NCBI GenBank assembly: GCA_964035545.1
Contig: OZ037765.1
Span: forward strand, 6,832,698 to 6,896,697
Reading direction: 5' to 3'
Origin: Bugula neritina
Lineage: Eukaryota > Bryozoa > Gymnolaemata > Cheilostomatida > Bugulidae
DNA: 64,000 nt
Shown: positions 38,399 through 51,267 of the stretch, piece by piece
Position numbering within the stretch: position 1 is the first letter of the stretch
Layout of the letters: the number at the start of each line of letters is the position of its first letter
Notes under the pieces: generated by a model
Told to the model about the DNA's origin: nothing
What the model saw: the letters and a program-made list of their open reading frames with translations, nothing else
Databases searched by the model: none
Position numbers and translations under genes: made by a program

Positions 38399-41300
38399 AT
38401 GGAAGCACTTAAACTAAAGGTTTGTGATAGTTTTAGAATTGTAAAAATCAGTTGTTTCAGTTCCTGTTTTGTACATTTGTTTGTTAAAATACATATTGAT
38501 ATGATAATTTATGTTCAGGTTGGAATAATGGGTGGTACTGGACTAGATGATCCTCAGATTCTCAATAACCGAGTTGAAAAGTCTGTTGACACGCCATTTG
38601 GCAAACCATCTGATGTTTTAATAGTTGGCACTATTGGAGATGTTGACTGTGTGCTGCTTGCCAGGTTTGGACTTGATATAAATTATGAAGATATGTGCGC
38701 GTGAGAGTGAGTGAGAGATTGAGTGTGAGAGATGTGAGACAGTGAGTGTGTAAGAGAGTAAGCATAAGAGAGAGGGAGGTAGTGAGAGAGAGAGAAGGTG
38801 AGTGAGTTAGTGCATTAGTGTATATGCCAGCACTACAGTGATTTAAATTCTCTACTTTAAATTAGTTTTGAAGAAGCTCTAAAATTCATTTTTTGTTTTG
38901 ATGCAAAAACCCCAACCCCCCCCCCCCCCATAATCATCTTCTGCTAAGTATTGACTCAGAAGGAAGGTATTTGTTTTTTAAATACGGAACTCAATTTGAG
39001 TAGCTATTAGAAACGTTAGCTCTGTTTGTTAGTCTCTACAAATAGGAGGAAATATTCATTAAATTCACTATTATTGCTAGTATTTTATAGTATTAGAAAA
39101 ATAAAAGTTTTTAGTTCTAATATTTAGCATTTTTGTCAATATGTTTCTACAATATTTTCTAGATTTTATAAGAGGAAGGAAAATGCTATTAATGAAGTTC
39201 AACACCCACTTGCTATGTTGACTTTAATATGTAGATTTTAGTAGGGGATGGTGCATAAATTGAAAAATGGTAATTTCTCTGATCACATTTGTTACCCATG
39301 CATTCAGCAATAGAAACAAAGCATTATTTTTTAAAGGTTATATCTGCTGTAATTTGAATAAGTAAATCAAGTTTTTTTAGAGTTTCTACTCTTGTATATG
39401 TAAGACAGTTTTACTGCGGTACTTCTATGCTGTCTAAAACTATTTGGAGGTTTCAAGTTACTTTCTGTGTTCCTAATTAGAAGGAAATAGTATCGTGTGT
39501 CTATTCACTGATGTCTCTTAAACTGCTGCTTCATGATAAATCCTGGAACTTGGTATGATGCTTTTTAGAACTCTTATTTTCATGATACTATTATTTGATG
39601 ATAGGCACGGCAGAAAGCATGACAAGTACCCAACTAACGTCAACTACCGGGCTAATCTGTATGCCCTGAAGCAGGAGGGCTGTACCCATGTGCTGGTGAC
39701 CACTGCATGTGGCTCCTTGGCTATTGATGTCCAGCCAGGAGACATAGTAGTTCTGGATTCCTTTGTTGATAGGTATCCGTAGTAACCATAGATTTCTTCT
39801 AAATAAAAAATATAATAATGTAAATTTCTGCATGTGCTTTTTCTCTGTCAGTTGATGCATTCATGTTCATGTATTTGATAATGAACTTTTCGGTGATTGC
39901 TTAGTGTATTTAAAGGGAAAATCAACTTATACAAATATCTATACACAATGTCACAAGTTTAGTCCGGGCTCTCTCTCATAATTTATTAACTATGCATTGT
40001 TGGTCAGTTCATGAAATAATGCAGTTCTAGGTCGCAGGCTAGAAACTAAAGTATTTGAACATCTCAACTACTTCTGCTGACACACAGAAAATAGCTTTTG
40101 CTGTTCTTATCTCTCTCAACAGTGATCATGTTGGTGAAGGGTGTTCTAGTTTTGTGACGAACCAAATCAATCAATCAGTCATGTAGATTATGGATTATTA
40201 CGCTGAATGCTGGCAACAAAAAGTATCTGAACAACGAATGAAACTTTTACATTATCAAAATATATTTTATTTTAGAACAACGAAACGAATCCCAACTTTT
40301 TATGATGGCACTTGTGATGAGTTCCAAGGTGTTTGTCACATTCCAATGCACCCATCATTTTGCGAAGCAACAAGAAAGGTAGCTAATTTCACCTTTGGTT
40401 TTGAATGAACCAATACTAGTTAACCAGTAAGCTTTCTGCAGCTGATTTCTTATTTAGCTAGATCCAACTTTTTGCTCAATACCTAGGATAAAACACTTGT
40501 CTTACAATTTAATATCTTTATAATCTCAGGCCACATACTGATTGCCGCTACAAAGCTCATCGTAAAGCATGGGAAATGTTCATTAGGCGTTGAGGTAAAG
40601 CATTTGGACTATGTAGAAGAGTTGTTTTCTCTGCTGATATATTTTATCAAGTCCGTTAATTATTTCCTGCTCAGGGTTTTTAAGGTCACCCAATAACTTG
40701 AAAAAATTATATTATATAACTTACTGTCAGCAACTGCTTTGAGTTTAGGTTCTAATAGAAGTGTGTGAAGATCTGAAGATTGGGCATCACAAGACTGGTA
40801 CCATGGTCACCATAGAGGGACCAAGGTTTTCCTCTCTAGCGGAGAGCAAGATGTTCCAGCAGTGGGGAGGTACCACTGTCAACATGACTACGTGCCCGGA
40901 GGTTTGTTCATGTTGCAAAATACTCGGTCTAAAGTACATTTCCTTCTAACGATGGCCTATGCTCCATCAGTACAGCTTTTTACATTCTATCAATGACCAT
41001 TGTTTAGTTATTTCTGTAGTGCAGTGTAAATTTAGATTGCAATGACTATGTTAAATGGTTGATGAAATACTTTTAATGGTCTTGCTCATAGATTGTAGTC
41101 TGCTTTCAAATACTATTTAGATGTACTCCAAAAAAAATTCATTAAGATTAAGTCGACTATCAAGATTGTATTTCAATATAATTTTGTTTTTGAATTTATA
41201 TTTCAATTATGTCAAGATTGCGTCATCTTGCTGCCTTCTGTTCTCACCATCTTGATTAGTTAGGAAAATATACATAAAGTAATATGACCACTTTAGTTGC

Positions 41301-41698
41301 ACTATATAAGTTTCTTAATGAGTCAGTATCTGCAGGCGTACATCTATCATACTATTGTGTTAGGTAGCTTTGGCTAAAGAGCTAGGACTATGCTATGCCT
41401 CTATAGCCCTAGTCACCGACTACGACTGCTGGAATGAGGCTCACGGCGTGGTCTCCGTCGAACTAGTCATGAAGACTTTTAAAGAGAATGCTAAAAAGGC
41501 AATCAGTATCTTGTCAGCAGCCATTGAAAAGTTGTCAAAGTCCAATTGGCAAGAGAACGCCAAAGCTGCCCAGGTATTCCAAGTATTTCATGTTTATTTC
41601 AAATGTTTATGTTGCCTGCATTTGTTGCCATTATATATTGCAATACATCTGCAATTCTTTTACTGCAGGAGATGGCCAAAAACTCAGTGATGCTTTAA
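38399..41698 (+). CDS. MTAP: S-methyl-5'-thioadenosine phosphorylase
   Basis: Seven exons: 38399-38419, 38519-38664, 39605-39772, 40276-40378, 40749-40901, 41364-41573, 41669-41698. Total 831 nt, 276 residues; human MTAP is 283. The enzyme splits methylthioadenosine with phosphate into adenine and methylthioribose-1-phosphate, the entry to the methionine salvage pathway, in the cytosol. Visible active-site blocks are MGGTGLDDP (phosphate site), [18 protein letters not shown] (Arg-His pair), [41 protein letters not shown] (Met-Thr substrate site) and VTDYDCWNE (the two Asp of the base site). All key residues I expect are present. The short first exon encodes only MEALKLK. An apparent extra exon at 40530-40594 is not needed for the protein. 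Confidence 0.97.
38700..38820. repeat. Purine-rich GA/GT simple repeat in MTAP intron 2
   Basis: GAGAGTGAGTGAGAGATTGA-type sequence just after exon 2, with loose GAGA and GTGA units. Confidence 0.7.
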
Positions 41699-41779
41699 TC
41701 CAGTGGACTTCGGAAATATTTTTACATTATATCTTTATATTTTTCATTTAATTTTTTGTGGAAATCAGTCAACAAAAGC

Positions 41780-41785
41780 AATAAA
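41780..41785 (+). terminator. Candidate polyadenylation signal of MTAP
   Basis: AATAAA 82 bp after the MTAP stop. Only 245 bp separate this stop from that of the convergent dystrophin-family gene, so the two 3' UTRs probably overlap. Confidence 0.5.
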
Positions 41786-41943
41786 ATAGTTATACAATAT
41801 AGACACAAAAGTAATTTGTAGATTTGTTACATCTGTAAATAGAAGTTTGAAAGTATTCTTAAAACTAAATAAATATCAAAATGAATATTAAAAGAGGCTC
41901 CACAGACTACGTTCACAAGCTGGATATTTTTTCCCAGTAGTGC

Positions 41944-44900
41944 TCAAACCTGATAGGCTCGAATTATAGTGCCCGAAGTAGCATATATTCCATCAACTAC
42001 ATTACCAGGCTTTTTGTAGGTTAAATTGACATCTGCAAAGAAAAGCAAAATTTAATTAAAAACATTAAAGTTGTTTTTCAAATACAAATAAATAAGAAAT
42101 ATGACTGCTTTAAAGTCCTAAGTGCTACGAAATCACTAAATGTGCAACTTCTGCTGTGCTAACTAAAAGGATGGACTCAGTGGAGTTAATTATTTACTTG
42201 GAGATAAAAATTTGGTGGGTTGAATCTACCATCAATTTTAAATGCCCATACTTAGTAAAAATGTTGAAAATCTGTAAATAAAATCAACACTAGTAATTAC
42301 TTACCAAAAGCTTTTTTATTAGGACTGACACTGCAGTGATCAGATTTCTTCAATGTATCTTGGTTGTAATCATATTGAGATGATGAGTCAGCAGTGAATA
42401 TTTCACAGTTGGTATTCCATGGCTGTCTACCATAATCAACTAAGTATTTGGATTGTTTAACTGGAATCAGACGACTTACAGCCAACTTACAATTAATTGA
42501 ATCAGTATAGTTGGGTAGTGATGGTTGCCCAGTTACAGCGCACAGATCTCTGGTGTCAAAAGAAGCAAACTGTGACATGCTTGAGTCTGACTCAGAGTTT
42601 ACTACTATCCCCTCGTCTTCAGAACAGATTGTATTGTGGAACATATTTCTTGCATCACGACTAACTTTAGGTTTACTTGTACCAACTGGGTGGTGGTTAG
42701 GCGGATACTTGTGAGATGACGTTACATACGGGACTGCATGGCGAGTGGATGAAGAGTAGAAGTCCAGTTCGGAAGTGTTGCTACCACTATTATAAGGGTC
42801 AGAGTGTTGGGTTGTCAAATACTTTGTGGTTCTAGTTAGTGTTTCGTGAGCAGATTTTTCTGCTTGACCTTTGGAACTTCTTGGTGAATGCACCAGCTTT
42901 TCAGGGAGCTGAGGTGCAATATCGCTGCCATCTCTAACTGCTATTACAGATATTTTTATATTTTTAGCTTGGTCAGGCGATTGTGTGCTGCTTCGAGAAC
43001 TTTTACGCCTTGGAAGACTCTGTGAATATCTAAAATATAGAAATTATAATTCTTACAGAAATTCTTGTCATATTAGAAGTTATAACTACTAATTATTAAA
43101 AACTAATAGGTAAAGTAAGTAACACAAGCATATATTATACATGAAGAATAACCAATGATACCTCATATTTTTCTCATCGTTAACGTCTGGCACCCTACCA
43201 CTTCTGGTTAGGGAGGGACAATATTCAATTACTGCCCCACGCGATGAAGATGAAACTTGTGATTTCTGACTAACAATGGCACTGCTGAGCTCATCGTCCA
43301 TACTTGACTGACATTCGGACAAATCGGAAAACCTCGAATCATGCCAAACGGTAGCTGGCTGTCGTCTGAAAGAAACGTAATTTTAGACTGATTTGTGAAA
43401 CATTTTGTGCTTTGAATACCAGGAAGCAGCCATGGTCTAGGGGGTTAGAGCATTCGGTTTAGTAAACACAAGCCATGGGTTTGAACCCCAGTAAAGGCCA
43501 TTGGTGATGTTAGGAAGAGCATCCAGTCATAATTGCTCCTGTGCCACATATGAATAAGTTCTTAGGCCGATCTTTAAAAAACCATTCTATCAGGGGCTTC
43601 TCACCGGGATGGCAACTATAAACTTGCATGAGAGTGTGCTTTGAATTTACCATTCAACACTAAGATGTAATGAATTTTTTAATTTGATGGATTGTCTTGT
43701 TCCATTTCTTTTCTATTTTTTGTAAATAAAGAAACCATTATTTTGTAATCCATCAATATACCTTCCTGTCAAGTCAAATTCAAACTCTAAGGGTTTAGAA
43801 TGCCTCGACTTCTTCTTCACGTTGTTACAGATTTTTGTCAGGAAAGCTTTCACATCTTGTGTTTTCTTGCTCTATAAACAAGTATATAACAAATTGAAGT
43901 GCCAAGTGTGTTAGGGCTATACTGATGTAACTATAAGCTTGAAAACCTGATTCTTTATCACAAAAACAGTATGAATTAAAACAAAGTTTCATAAACAACT
44001 TTTCGTCAAATATCAGTATTATTTACATTTATATACCAAAAGTTTAAAATTATGTTTTCAACATATAATAATAAATTGGCAATAAATAGGACAGCCAAGC
44101 AGTCTTACTGGTAAACAATATTCTTCGATAGCATGTGATTTATCATGTCTGCCATATGCAGGGATCCTGGTGAAGCACTGGAAACACAAGTCCACACCAA
44201 AACATTGCAAACAACGGTACCTCAGGCCAATGACAGGGCAGTTTTTACATCTGTAACACTTGATGGACGTATGCCTTACTGCAATAAATTAAATAAAATA
44301 ATTTAAAAACAAAATGTATCGAATTGCTCTGTACATATACTAAATATAGCATACTAAACATATAAAATAACATTCCAACTACTTGAAAAAATATAGGAAG
44401 TAAATAGATATAATTTTCTTCAAATTTTGACAGTGCAAAATTTTACATGTCATTATTCGACCATAATTTTCCCACATTTGGCTTATTTAATATCACCAGC
44501 TCACTCAACCATAGCTAAAAGAGTTCTCAAGTGATAATAATTATAAATAGCTGCAAGTCTAGGGGTAGTTGTATAGCAATCTTTGAATCCGGCAAGTTAC
44601 AAGCACCTGATACAGCTGCATGAATCCTGTGAAGTGTCGACAGCCAGACTATAAATTTTGGTTCAGAAAGCAGCCACTTGAGAAACATTTCCTTGGTCAT
44701 AGTGGTACCATTGCCCTGAGAGATAAAAGTTCATAAATCACGAATGTATAATAACCTTTTCCTTATATAAATTTATACCAGCATTTCTTGAGTGAACAAT
44801 GATTACAAAATTTAAATTGTCACTATCTTTGGCAGTTCAAGCTTGTGGAAAACATGATAAAACTTCAGGCGTAGATTTTATTTTAAATTTGAACAAACAT

Positions 44901-47900
44901 TTTACACATAGCTTGCAACATTTTTTACTCATTTTCATCATAATATATTGCTAGGGTGCTTCTTTTATATAAATGCATACCGGTATTTATTCAGTCAACA
45001 TGGGGAGACAATTCAAACGTTTTTGGCAGTTCAAGCTTATGGAAAATATGATAGAACTTGGGTTAAAAACCTTTTTAAAATTTAAACAAATATTTTACAC
45101 CCAGTCTGCGATATTATTTTACTTATTTTTCACCACAAATTGCTCAAGTGTTGCAAACTTATACAGCATAATGCAACAAAAGTATAGTAGGGAAGACAAT
45201 TCTTAAGACTTTTACCTCATAGGCACTCTTGTAGGCCTTGTCCTCGTTGAGCCGTGTTAGTATTGTAAAGACAATCTTCTTCAAATGGCTGATATCCTGA
45301 GCTCCCACCAAATCATGTTGATTCAGACATTGGAACAGAACTGTTGAAATACAATTCAACAAATAATGTAAACAAACTTACTACATTCACTCAATTTGAC
45401 TGTTTTGAGTTGTTTGCAAACCTTTGAAGGAAGTCAATATTTGCAATATTTATTTAAATATCTACATAATTTTGGTATTTTTGGTATTTACACATGACTT
45501 GTTAGTAATCCAAATGCAAATAAGAAATAATTAGTAGCTTTAGTTTTAGTTATTTTAAATTATGTCTGTTTATAACTAATAAAATATCCAATACCCTGAT
45601 TTTGACATGACTAATAATATGCTCCATTTCAGTATTAAGTATTGAAATGTTCAACAGCTAACAGGCCAATGACAATGGCCATAAATGGCCGATAGGCATG
45701 CAGATAAACTGCCCCTTTCAACATAAAACCATAATTTATGAATTCAAAACAACCAATAGCTGAGCAGAAGATTTTTTCTAATCATTTCACAATTACACCT
45801 ATAAAGATCTATATCTCATCACACTGAGTAAGCTTCTAGTTTTACACCACTGTGATCATCTTATTGTCTGTAACTACCTATTTATTATCTATCAATGATT
45901 TGTGTCACTCTAACTTTTATCAAAAACAAAGTGAAGAACATAAATTAAACTTAAGGAAATGCTTCAAACAAGGTTTCTAGAGTAACACAAGTCAATGTTG
46001 TAAAGTTGGATATTTTCCAATATTGTAGAAAAGTTTCATGATATAACAAGACTGTTTTTGAACAGAAGAATATAAGAAAGAAAATTGAAATACTTACAAG
46101 CATACTTATTGACGAGTTTATCTGAGCTGAGAGTGATAAGCAAGACTAAAACACTCAGCACATTTACCGTGCCTTTCTTTTTTCTACAAACAAAATGTAC
46201 ACTTTATATATGAGAAGACAATTTTATATATCACACTGAAAACATAATAAAACTTAAATGGTGAAAACACTCGTGATAAAATATAGATTCATCATGAGAT
46301 GACAGTCACAACTTTTTTTGGCATAAATAGTTTTCAAAGTTATGATTTTTACACGCCAGAAAAAATTACTAAAATTAAACTCTATAGGCTGTAAATCAGA
46401 GCTATGAGTGACATGTGAAATGTACCTACTAGATGCATGTAGAATACAACCCCATCTAGACATGACATTAGGGAAAAACAGTTGCTTCTCACCCAAATGT
46501 GAAACACTATTATAGGAAGTAGTTAACAAGAGCTGCCTGTTTATAAACAATACTGCAGCTATTTTATAGATAATCCAGCAGCAGTTTGGAGAGTCTAAAT
46601 TAGGAACAGATTTGTATTCACTTTCACATAATAGACAAGTGGTGAGATATTAAATTATATCTCATAAAGTATAAGTAAACACTGCGCAATAATAATTATA
46701 GTGAAGCTGTAAACTGCTGCTTCACCAGCTACCCAGGAACTCATTAGCTTCGCAACAGGAGGCATTCAGTTGGTTTGTGAGGCTCATTTATTCTTAGATA
46801 ATAACTCTGTGAAGCAGATCTTGACTAGTGCTAACAAATCTGCTCCCACTGAGCCAGAGTGAGTCACTAACCATTGATGATTATCTTTTCTAATTTATAT
46901 TGCTTGTGGCAGCAGTGCAGAAACTGGCCAAGCTGCCACTACCAATAAAAGAAAGTGGTTGATGCCTGATGGCTATTGCAGCAGTTCATAATTTCTAACT
47001 GACAGTGGAATGAGTGATCAATCATAGCACTGTTTTGAAGATATCATTTAATGTGACCTTTTATTCTGTCAAGTGGTAGGTGCAGCAGCTGTTATATAAT
47101 TTCAATAGCAGCTCTAGCACTAATTAATAGATTCTTTTCACAAGTGGTTCTACTTAAACCATCCGTACTGAATATTTCGCGAAAATTGGCAACAAAATTC
47201 TTTGACGTAATATGACAAAACTGGAAACCTATTCGAAATTTTGGTAACTTAATATGGCAAGTCATGCTATGAGGGTAGGAGGTGTTTAGCAGTGTGCCAA
47301 GAGCCTTCTTGCCATTTCCTAAAATGTGACTGAAAGCATCAGCTGAAGATCAGAAGTTGATATGTGTTTCACATCAACTTAGTAACTAACTTTAGATGAG
47401 CCAAATTAGCCCACATTCCATATACAGTCTAGGATGTTGTTTCAAGGGTGGGAACTTATCTTACCCATCAAAGAAGTAGAGAAGGCAACTTGACACTGCA
47501 CCAGTCCACACAGAGTGATGGAGAGGTGTATCGCAGTGAAGATATAGTCGACTGACTACACTTTCCAGTTGTGACAGCGTTAAGTACTCACTCACTCTGA
47601 TGCCGTGCAAAGGGATGGTCTCACTAAACGCATTGGATATCTTGTCCACATCCAGTGATTGTACTAGAAAAATAAGTACAACAATGAAGAGAAAAGCACT
47701 TGATTCAACAGCTAAAAGCTGCAAACACCACCTTAGTTCAACTATTTCTTTTTTGGAAAAAAAATATTGGAAATAAGCAGTGACTACTAAGATATCTATT
47801 AATAGTAGCCTACTGCTCAGCTGTGTGTAGCTGTAAAATTAATGGCATTGAGAAAAATATTCCATTAAAACTGTTTTTATGGATGAGATGGATGACCGAA

Positions 47901-50900
47901 CTTCAACTTAATGGGAATATTTGAACTTTTGTAATCCCAAGGCCAGACCATAATATTTTTTACATGTTTTCAGTCATCATAGCATAAACTTTACTCAAAG
48001 AAGGACTAGATTCAGCTGGCAGCAATTTATGGCAGCCCAAGCAGCATTGACCTAAATTTTCAGAGTCAGGCAGCCAGCAAACATTGCAATATAGCTTCCA
48101 GAATGAAATGTTTTTTGAATTTAATAAGATTATTGCCATTCAATCAATGTTTTTTCAATTACATAAATCATATATATTATATATTCATCCCAACTCACAA
48201 TGATGGTTATTCCTGATGTGCAGTAACTTCAAAGCTGTCCTATAAGCAGCATATATCACATCGTTGTAGTCAGCTAAAACAGAACCAATCAATGGTAAAT
48301 CGTTTAATGATTTAATAACTTTTCAAGGCATTGCCGCAATCAGTACTAATCCTGTAAAATATTTCCTTTGAATCACAAGTCACAATAACTCTTAGCTACA
48401 TGTCCAACTATTATATATTTATTTATGTCAACTTCAAGAGGGTATTAAATGTCAATACTTTACTGCCACTATAGTGCCTTAACACTGGTACACTACACTT
48501 GCCTATATAATAGCAAATTTGTGTCTGAAACATTTCAACTACTATACTTTTTTATTATATTATTAATGTTGGCCCAGTTTAAGAAAAAATTAATTCTAAT
48601 AATACATTGAAAATTCTTGCATTTTTCACATCATCATAGCTGTAAGTGTCTTTACTCTATTTTTAGTTTAAAAATACAAAAGTTCAATTGGAGACTTGGA
48701 TAACATTGAACTACAGTATCACATGTAAGGTTTCAGTACTCCAAAGGGTAATATATACAGCCAATTCTTGCTAACTTGAAGCATCATCACAAAAAATACA
48801 AAATCGTTTTTTGTTATCACATAATTATATTGCATGCCATCACTTCACAACATAAGAGCAGAATATGTAGTTCCACCCAGAGTATGTTCCCCTGTCACTC
48901 TGCCACATTCATACTACAACTTCTCAATACAAGGATTAACATTCTCTGACACAGGGTTTACAGCCTACAGTCTTTCTAGCATGAAAATTCAACTCATCAA
49001 ATATGCAGGGAAAAAGTTGCAGCTGTCATCAATGCAAATACACTGCAACCTGCTTCAACACACCCAGATCTAAATTTATTACAATTATTAGCCAACTGTT
49101 GAAGGATCCAGACAAGCATTTCGATTGTGTGCTTAAAACAATTATGTCTTGTATGTAAACACACGACACTTTGTTAGTGAGAGAGCAGCTGCTTATAAAC
49201 AGTGAAGGTTAAGATGTCAGCAGAACCTATAGCCTACCTGCCTCAGTCAGTACTTGGGCAAAGTAAGGGTGCTCCCATTGGGACCTCATAGTCCTAAAGC
49301 TAAAAAAATAGAATCCCAGCTATATATCATCCATCACCACCAGTCAACATAATATTTAGTGATTTGGTAACGTAGTGTGGTGTCAAGAGAGAATACCTCT
49401 GTAAACCATGTAGAATGCTTGTAAATCATCATTTGCATAGACATGTCATAACATGCTAGACGCTACCAAAAACCAAAAGATTTGTGTGAAATGGCAGTCA
49501 CACTTTATGCTTGCTTACTTCTAAGTGTAATTGGTAGCTATGGTGAATAATTAAGCCCTTTGTAGCAGTCAGTGAGAGTCACTAACACCCCCAGTATTTG
49601 TGTAATGGAGGGTGTAACCATCAGACCAGAATCTTACAGTAATCCAAACACAGTGCTCCCTCCATATCTCACTAATAGAATACCAGATTTAACTCACTGA
49701 TCCGACGAATTCCGGTCATTTTGTCCCTATACACACATACATAAGCCACAAAAGGAGGTCCAAGCCTTTCTCATGACCTATGGAATTTCATGAGAAATGG
49801 ATCTGTGAGATATAGAGGGAGCACTGTGTTGTCAAGATTAGCATATGTGTTATGTCACAGCTTCACTCAAATCTTCATCATTAGTTGTTATAATAATTTT
49901 CGTAAATATATTACTTTTGTGGTCTTAGGGTACCCCATGTTTAGATATCACAATCTTTTATCATTGCACTTTCAGTCATCCTGTAGCATAGACAGATCTG
50001 AGACGGATTACAGCAGACATTTCTAGTTGACCAACAGAAAGATAAGATAGAGCTGTCATTAAATCTGACACCAAGTTTATTCTGACAGTCAGGAAAATGA
50101 ATGTAATGTTATGTTAATTTAGCATCAGCTTAGAAACATTCACCACAAGCAGTGTTCGTTATATAATATATTTACATTGTAATTAAAATGTAATGACATT
50201 TTGGAATATATTGGCAGAAGTAGGGCATTGCATATCTGTCTTCATTAAAACAGACTTGAGATAAAATGTAGCCACCTACTCCCCTTTCCCCCTAAGAAGA
50301 TTGTAGTAACATGACTTGTGCATAACAGCTGCACTGTAACACATATTTTATAGTATTGAAATGTTCAATTAACAAAGATACTAATCTAAACACTAATCCT
50401 TGCAACTGAATTTCATAATTATTGACATCTCCTAGGATCAACATTTTACAATTCGTCATAACTACAGAATTTGTTGGTAAGATGTTTACTTCAAAATCTG
50501 TAAATATTCATATATTAATGCTGTATTTATATTTGAGCCTAGACCTTAAAGTTTAAACAGAGACTGATCTTTTCTACCTAAGTTGGCCATGTATTGTATA
50601 ATTGAAACGCTACCATTATAACTCTTCCAACACACCAGATCATTTTTGCAAAATCAAATAATGCATTTGCTTTCATTATAGTGAAAGGCACTGTGATTGG
50701 TTATGGTTGTTCATAGCTTCACGGAGGTTTATGTTTATGGAAAGACAGTGTCTGATAGTTGTTCTTATGATTTGTAAATGAAAATAACTGTAAAATTTTG
50801 TTGGAAAAATCTGAAAAAAAATGCTGGACAGCTCAAGATTAAAACATGTGAAACACTAAGGCAGTCCTTCCTATCTTGCTAGTTACTGCATTTCACAGTA

Positions 50901-51212
50901 ATGATGGAAATTATGCTAACCAGGCATTGAAACATTATACTGTCACACACCACCAAAACTGTACAAGATGTACGGCATGCTTGGCAAGTGGTGGCTTGTC
51001 TGTCCAGTAGATGAGTCTGTTTTAATAGCAGAACCGACTCTTTATTCTAGACTTGATTTATTCAATGGTTACAAGTTTCACATAGAACTAAGGCTATACT
51101 ATTCACATAGAAATGTTATTTCAAGTTTTAACACAATTCATGTGATAGTCAAGTCTTACTTCAAGTAGTAAGGACAACCACTTCTGGAATAGCATTTTTC
51201 CCACTTGTTCAT
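41944..51212 (-). CDS. Dystrotelin-like dystrophin-family protein (WW, EF-like region, ZZ, Ser-rich tail)
   Basis: Twelve exons in gene order: 51212-51160, 49299-49238, 48273-48199, 47663-47465, 46183-46098, 45340-45216, 44715-44607, 44278-44109, 43871-43762, 43365-43162, 43029-42305, 42032-41944. Total 2007 nt, 668 residues. Exons 1-2 encode a WW domain split by an intron (KWEKCYSRSGCPYYLN, then FRTMRSQWEHP), matching dystrophin's YYIN...WDHP. The EF-hand-like region follows (DYNDVIYAAYRTALKLLHIR, LSQLESVVSRLY, LKWLLSEPKFIVWLSTLHRI). The ZZ zinc finger is CYRCKNCPVIGLRYRCLQCF, then GVDLCFQCF and HDKSHAIEEYC, closest in my reading to dystrotelin. The last 300 or so residues are Ser/Thr-rich and unfamiliar; no coiled coil is obvious. 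The start ATG follows an in-frame TGA in the same exon. Family members bind beta-dystroglycan or act as membrane-cytoskeleton scaffolds. Gene symbol withheld because orthology to DYTN is unproven. Confidence 0.83.
43418..43634 (+). mobile_element. tRNA-Thr-derived SINE, copy 2, with 12-bp target duplication
   Basis: Perfect direct repeats TGTGCTTTGAAT at 43406-43417 and 43635-43646 bound the element. Inside are an A-box-like CATGGTCTAGGGGGTTAG, B-box GGGTTTGAACCCC and the same body as copy 1 (GGTGATGTTAGGAAGAGCA). The 3' end reads GGGATGGCAACTATAAACTT. It lies in intron 9 of the dystrophin-family gene. Confidence 0.95.
44758..45150. repeat. Diverged tandem duplication, about 200-bp unit
   Basis: The segment with TTGGCAGTTCAAGCTTGTGG, AAACATGATA and CATTTTACACATAGC at about 44829-44915 recurs at about 45022-45108 as TTGGCAGTTCAAGCTTATGG, AAATATGATA and TATTTTACACCCAGT. 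Similarity extends upstream through CTTATATAAATTTATACC versus CTTTTATATAAATGCATACC. It lies in intron 6 of the dystrophin-family gene. Confidence 0.7.
49649..49830. mobile_element. MITE family A, copy 2
   Basis: Terminal inverted repeats: left CAGTGCTCCCTCCATATCTC, right (reverse-complemented) CAGTGCTCCCTCTATATCTC. The interior shares AATACCAGATTTAACTCAC, TTTTGTCCC and ACACATACATAAG with the copy at 16722 but is about 30 bp shorter. It lies in intron 1 of the dystrophin-family gene. The termini start CAG, as in pogo/Tigger elements; family placement is inference. Confidence 0.88.
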
Positions 51213-51267
51213 CTTGCCCAGGGAAACTCTAGCTTGCTCTCAACACGTAACATATATCACTGGTGCC

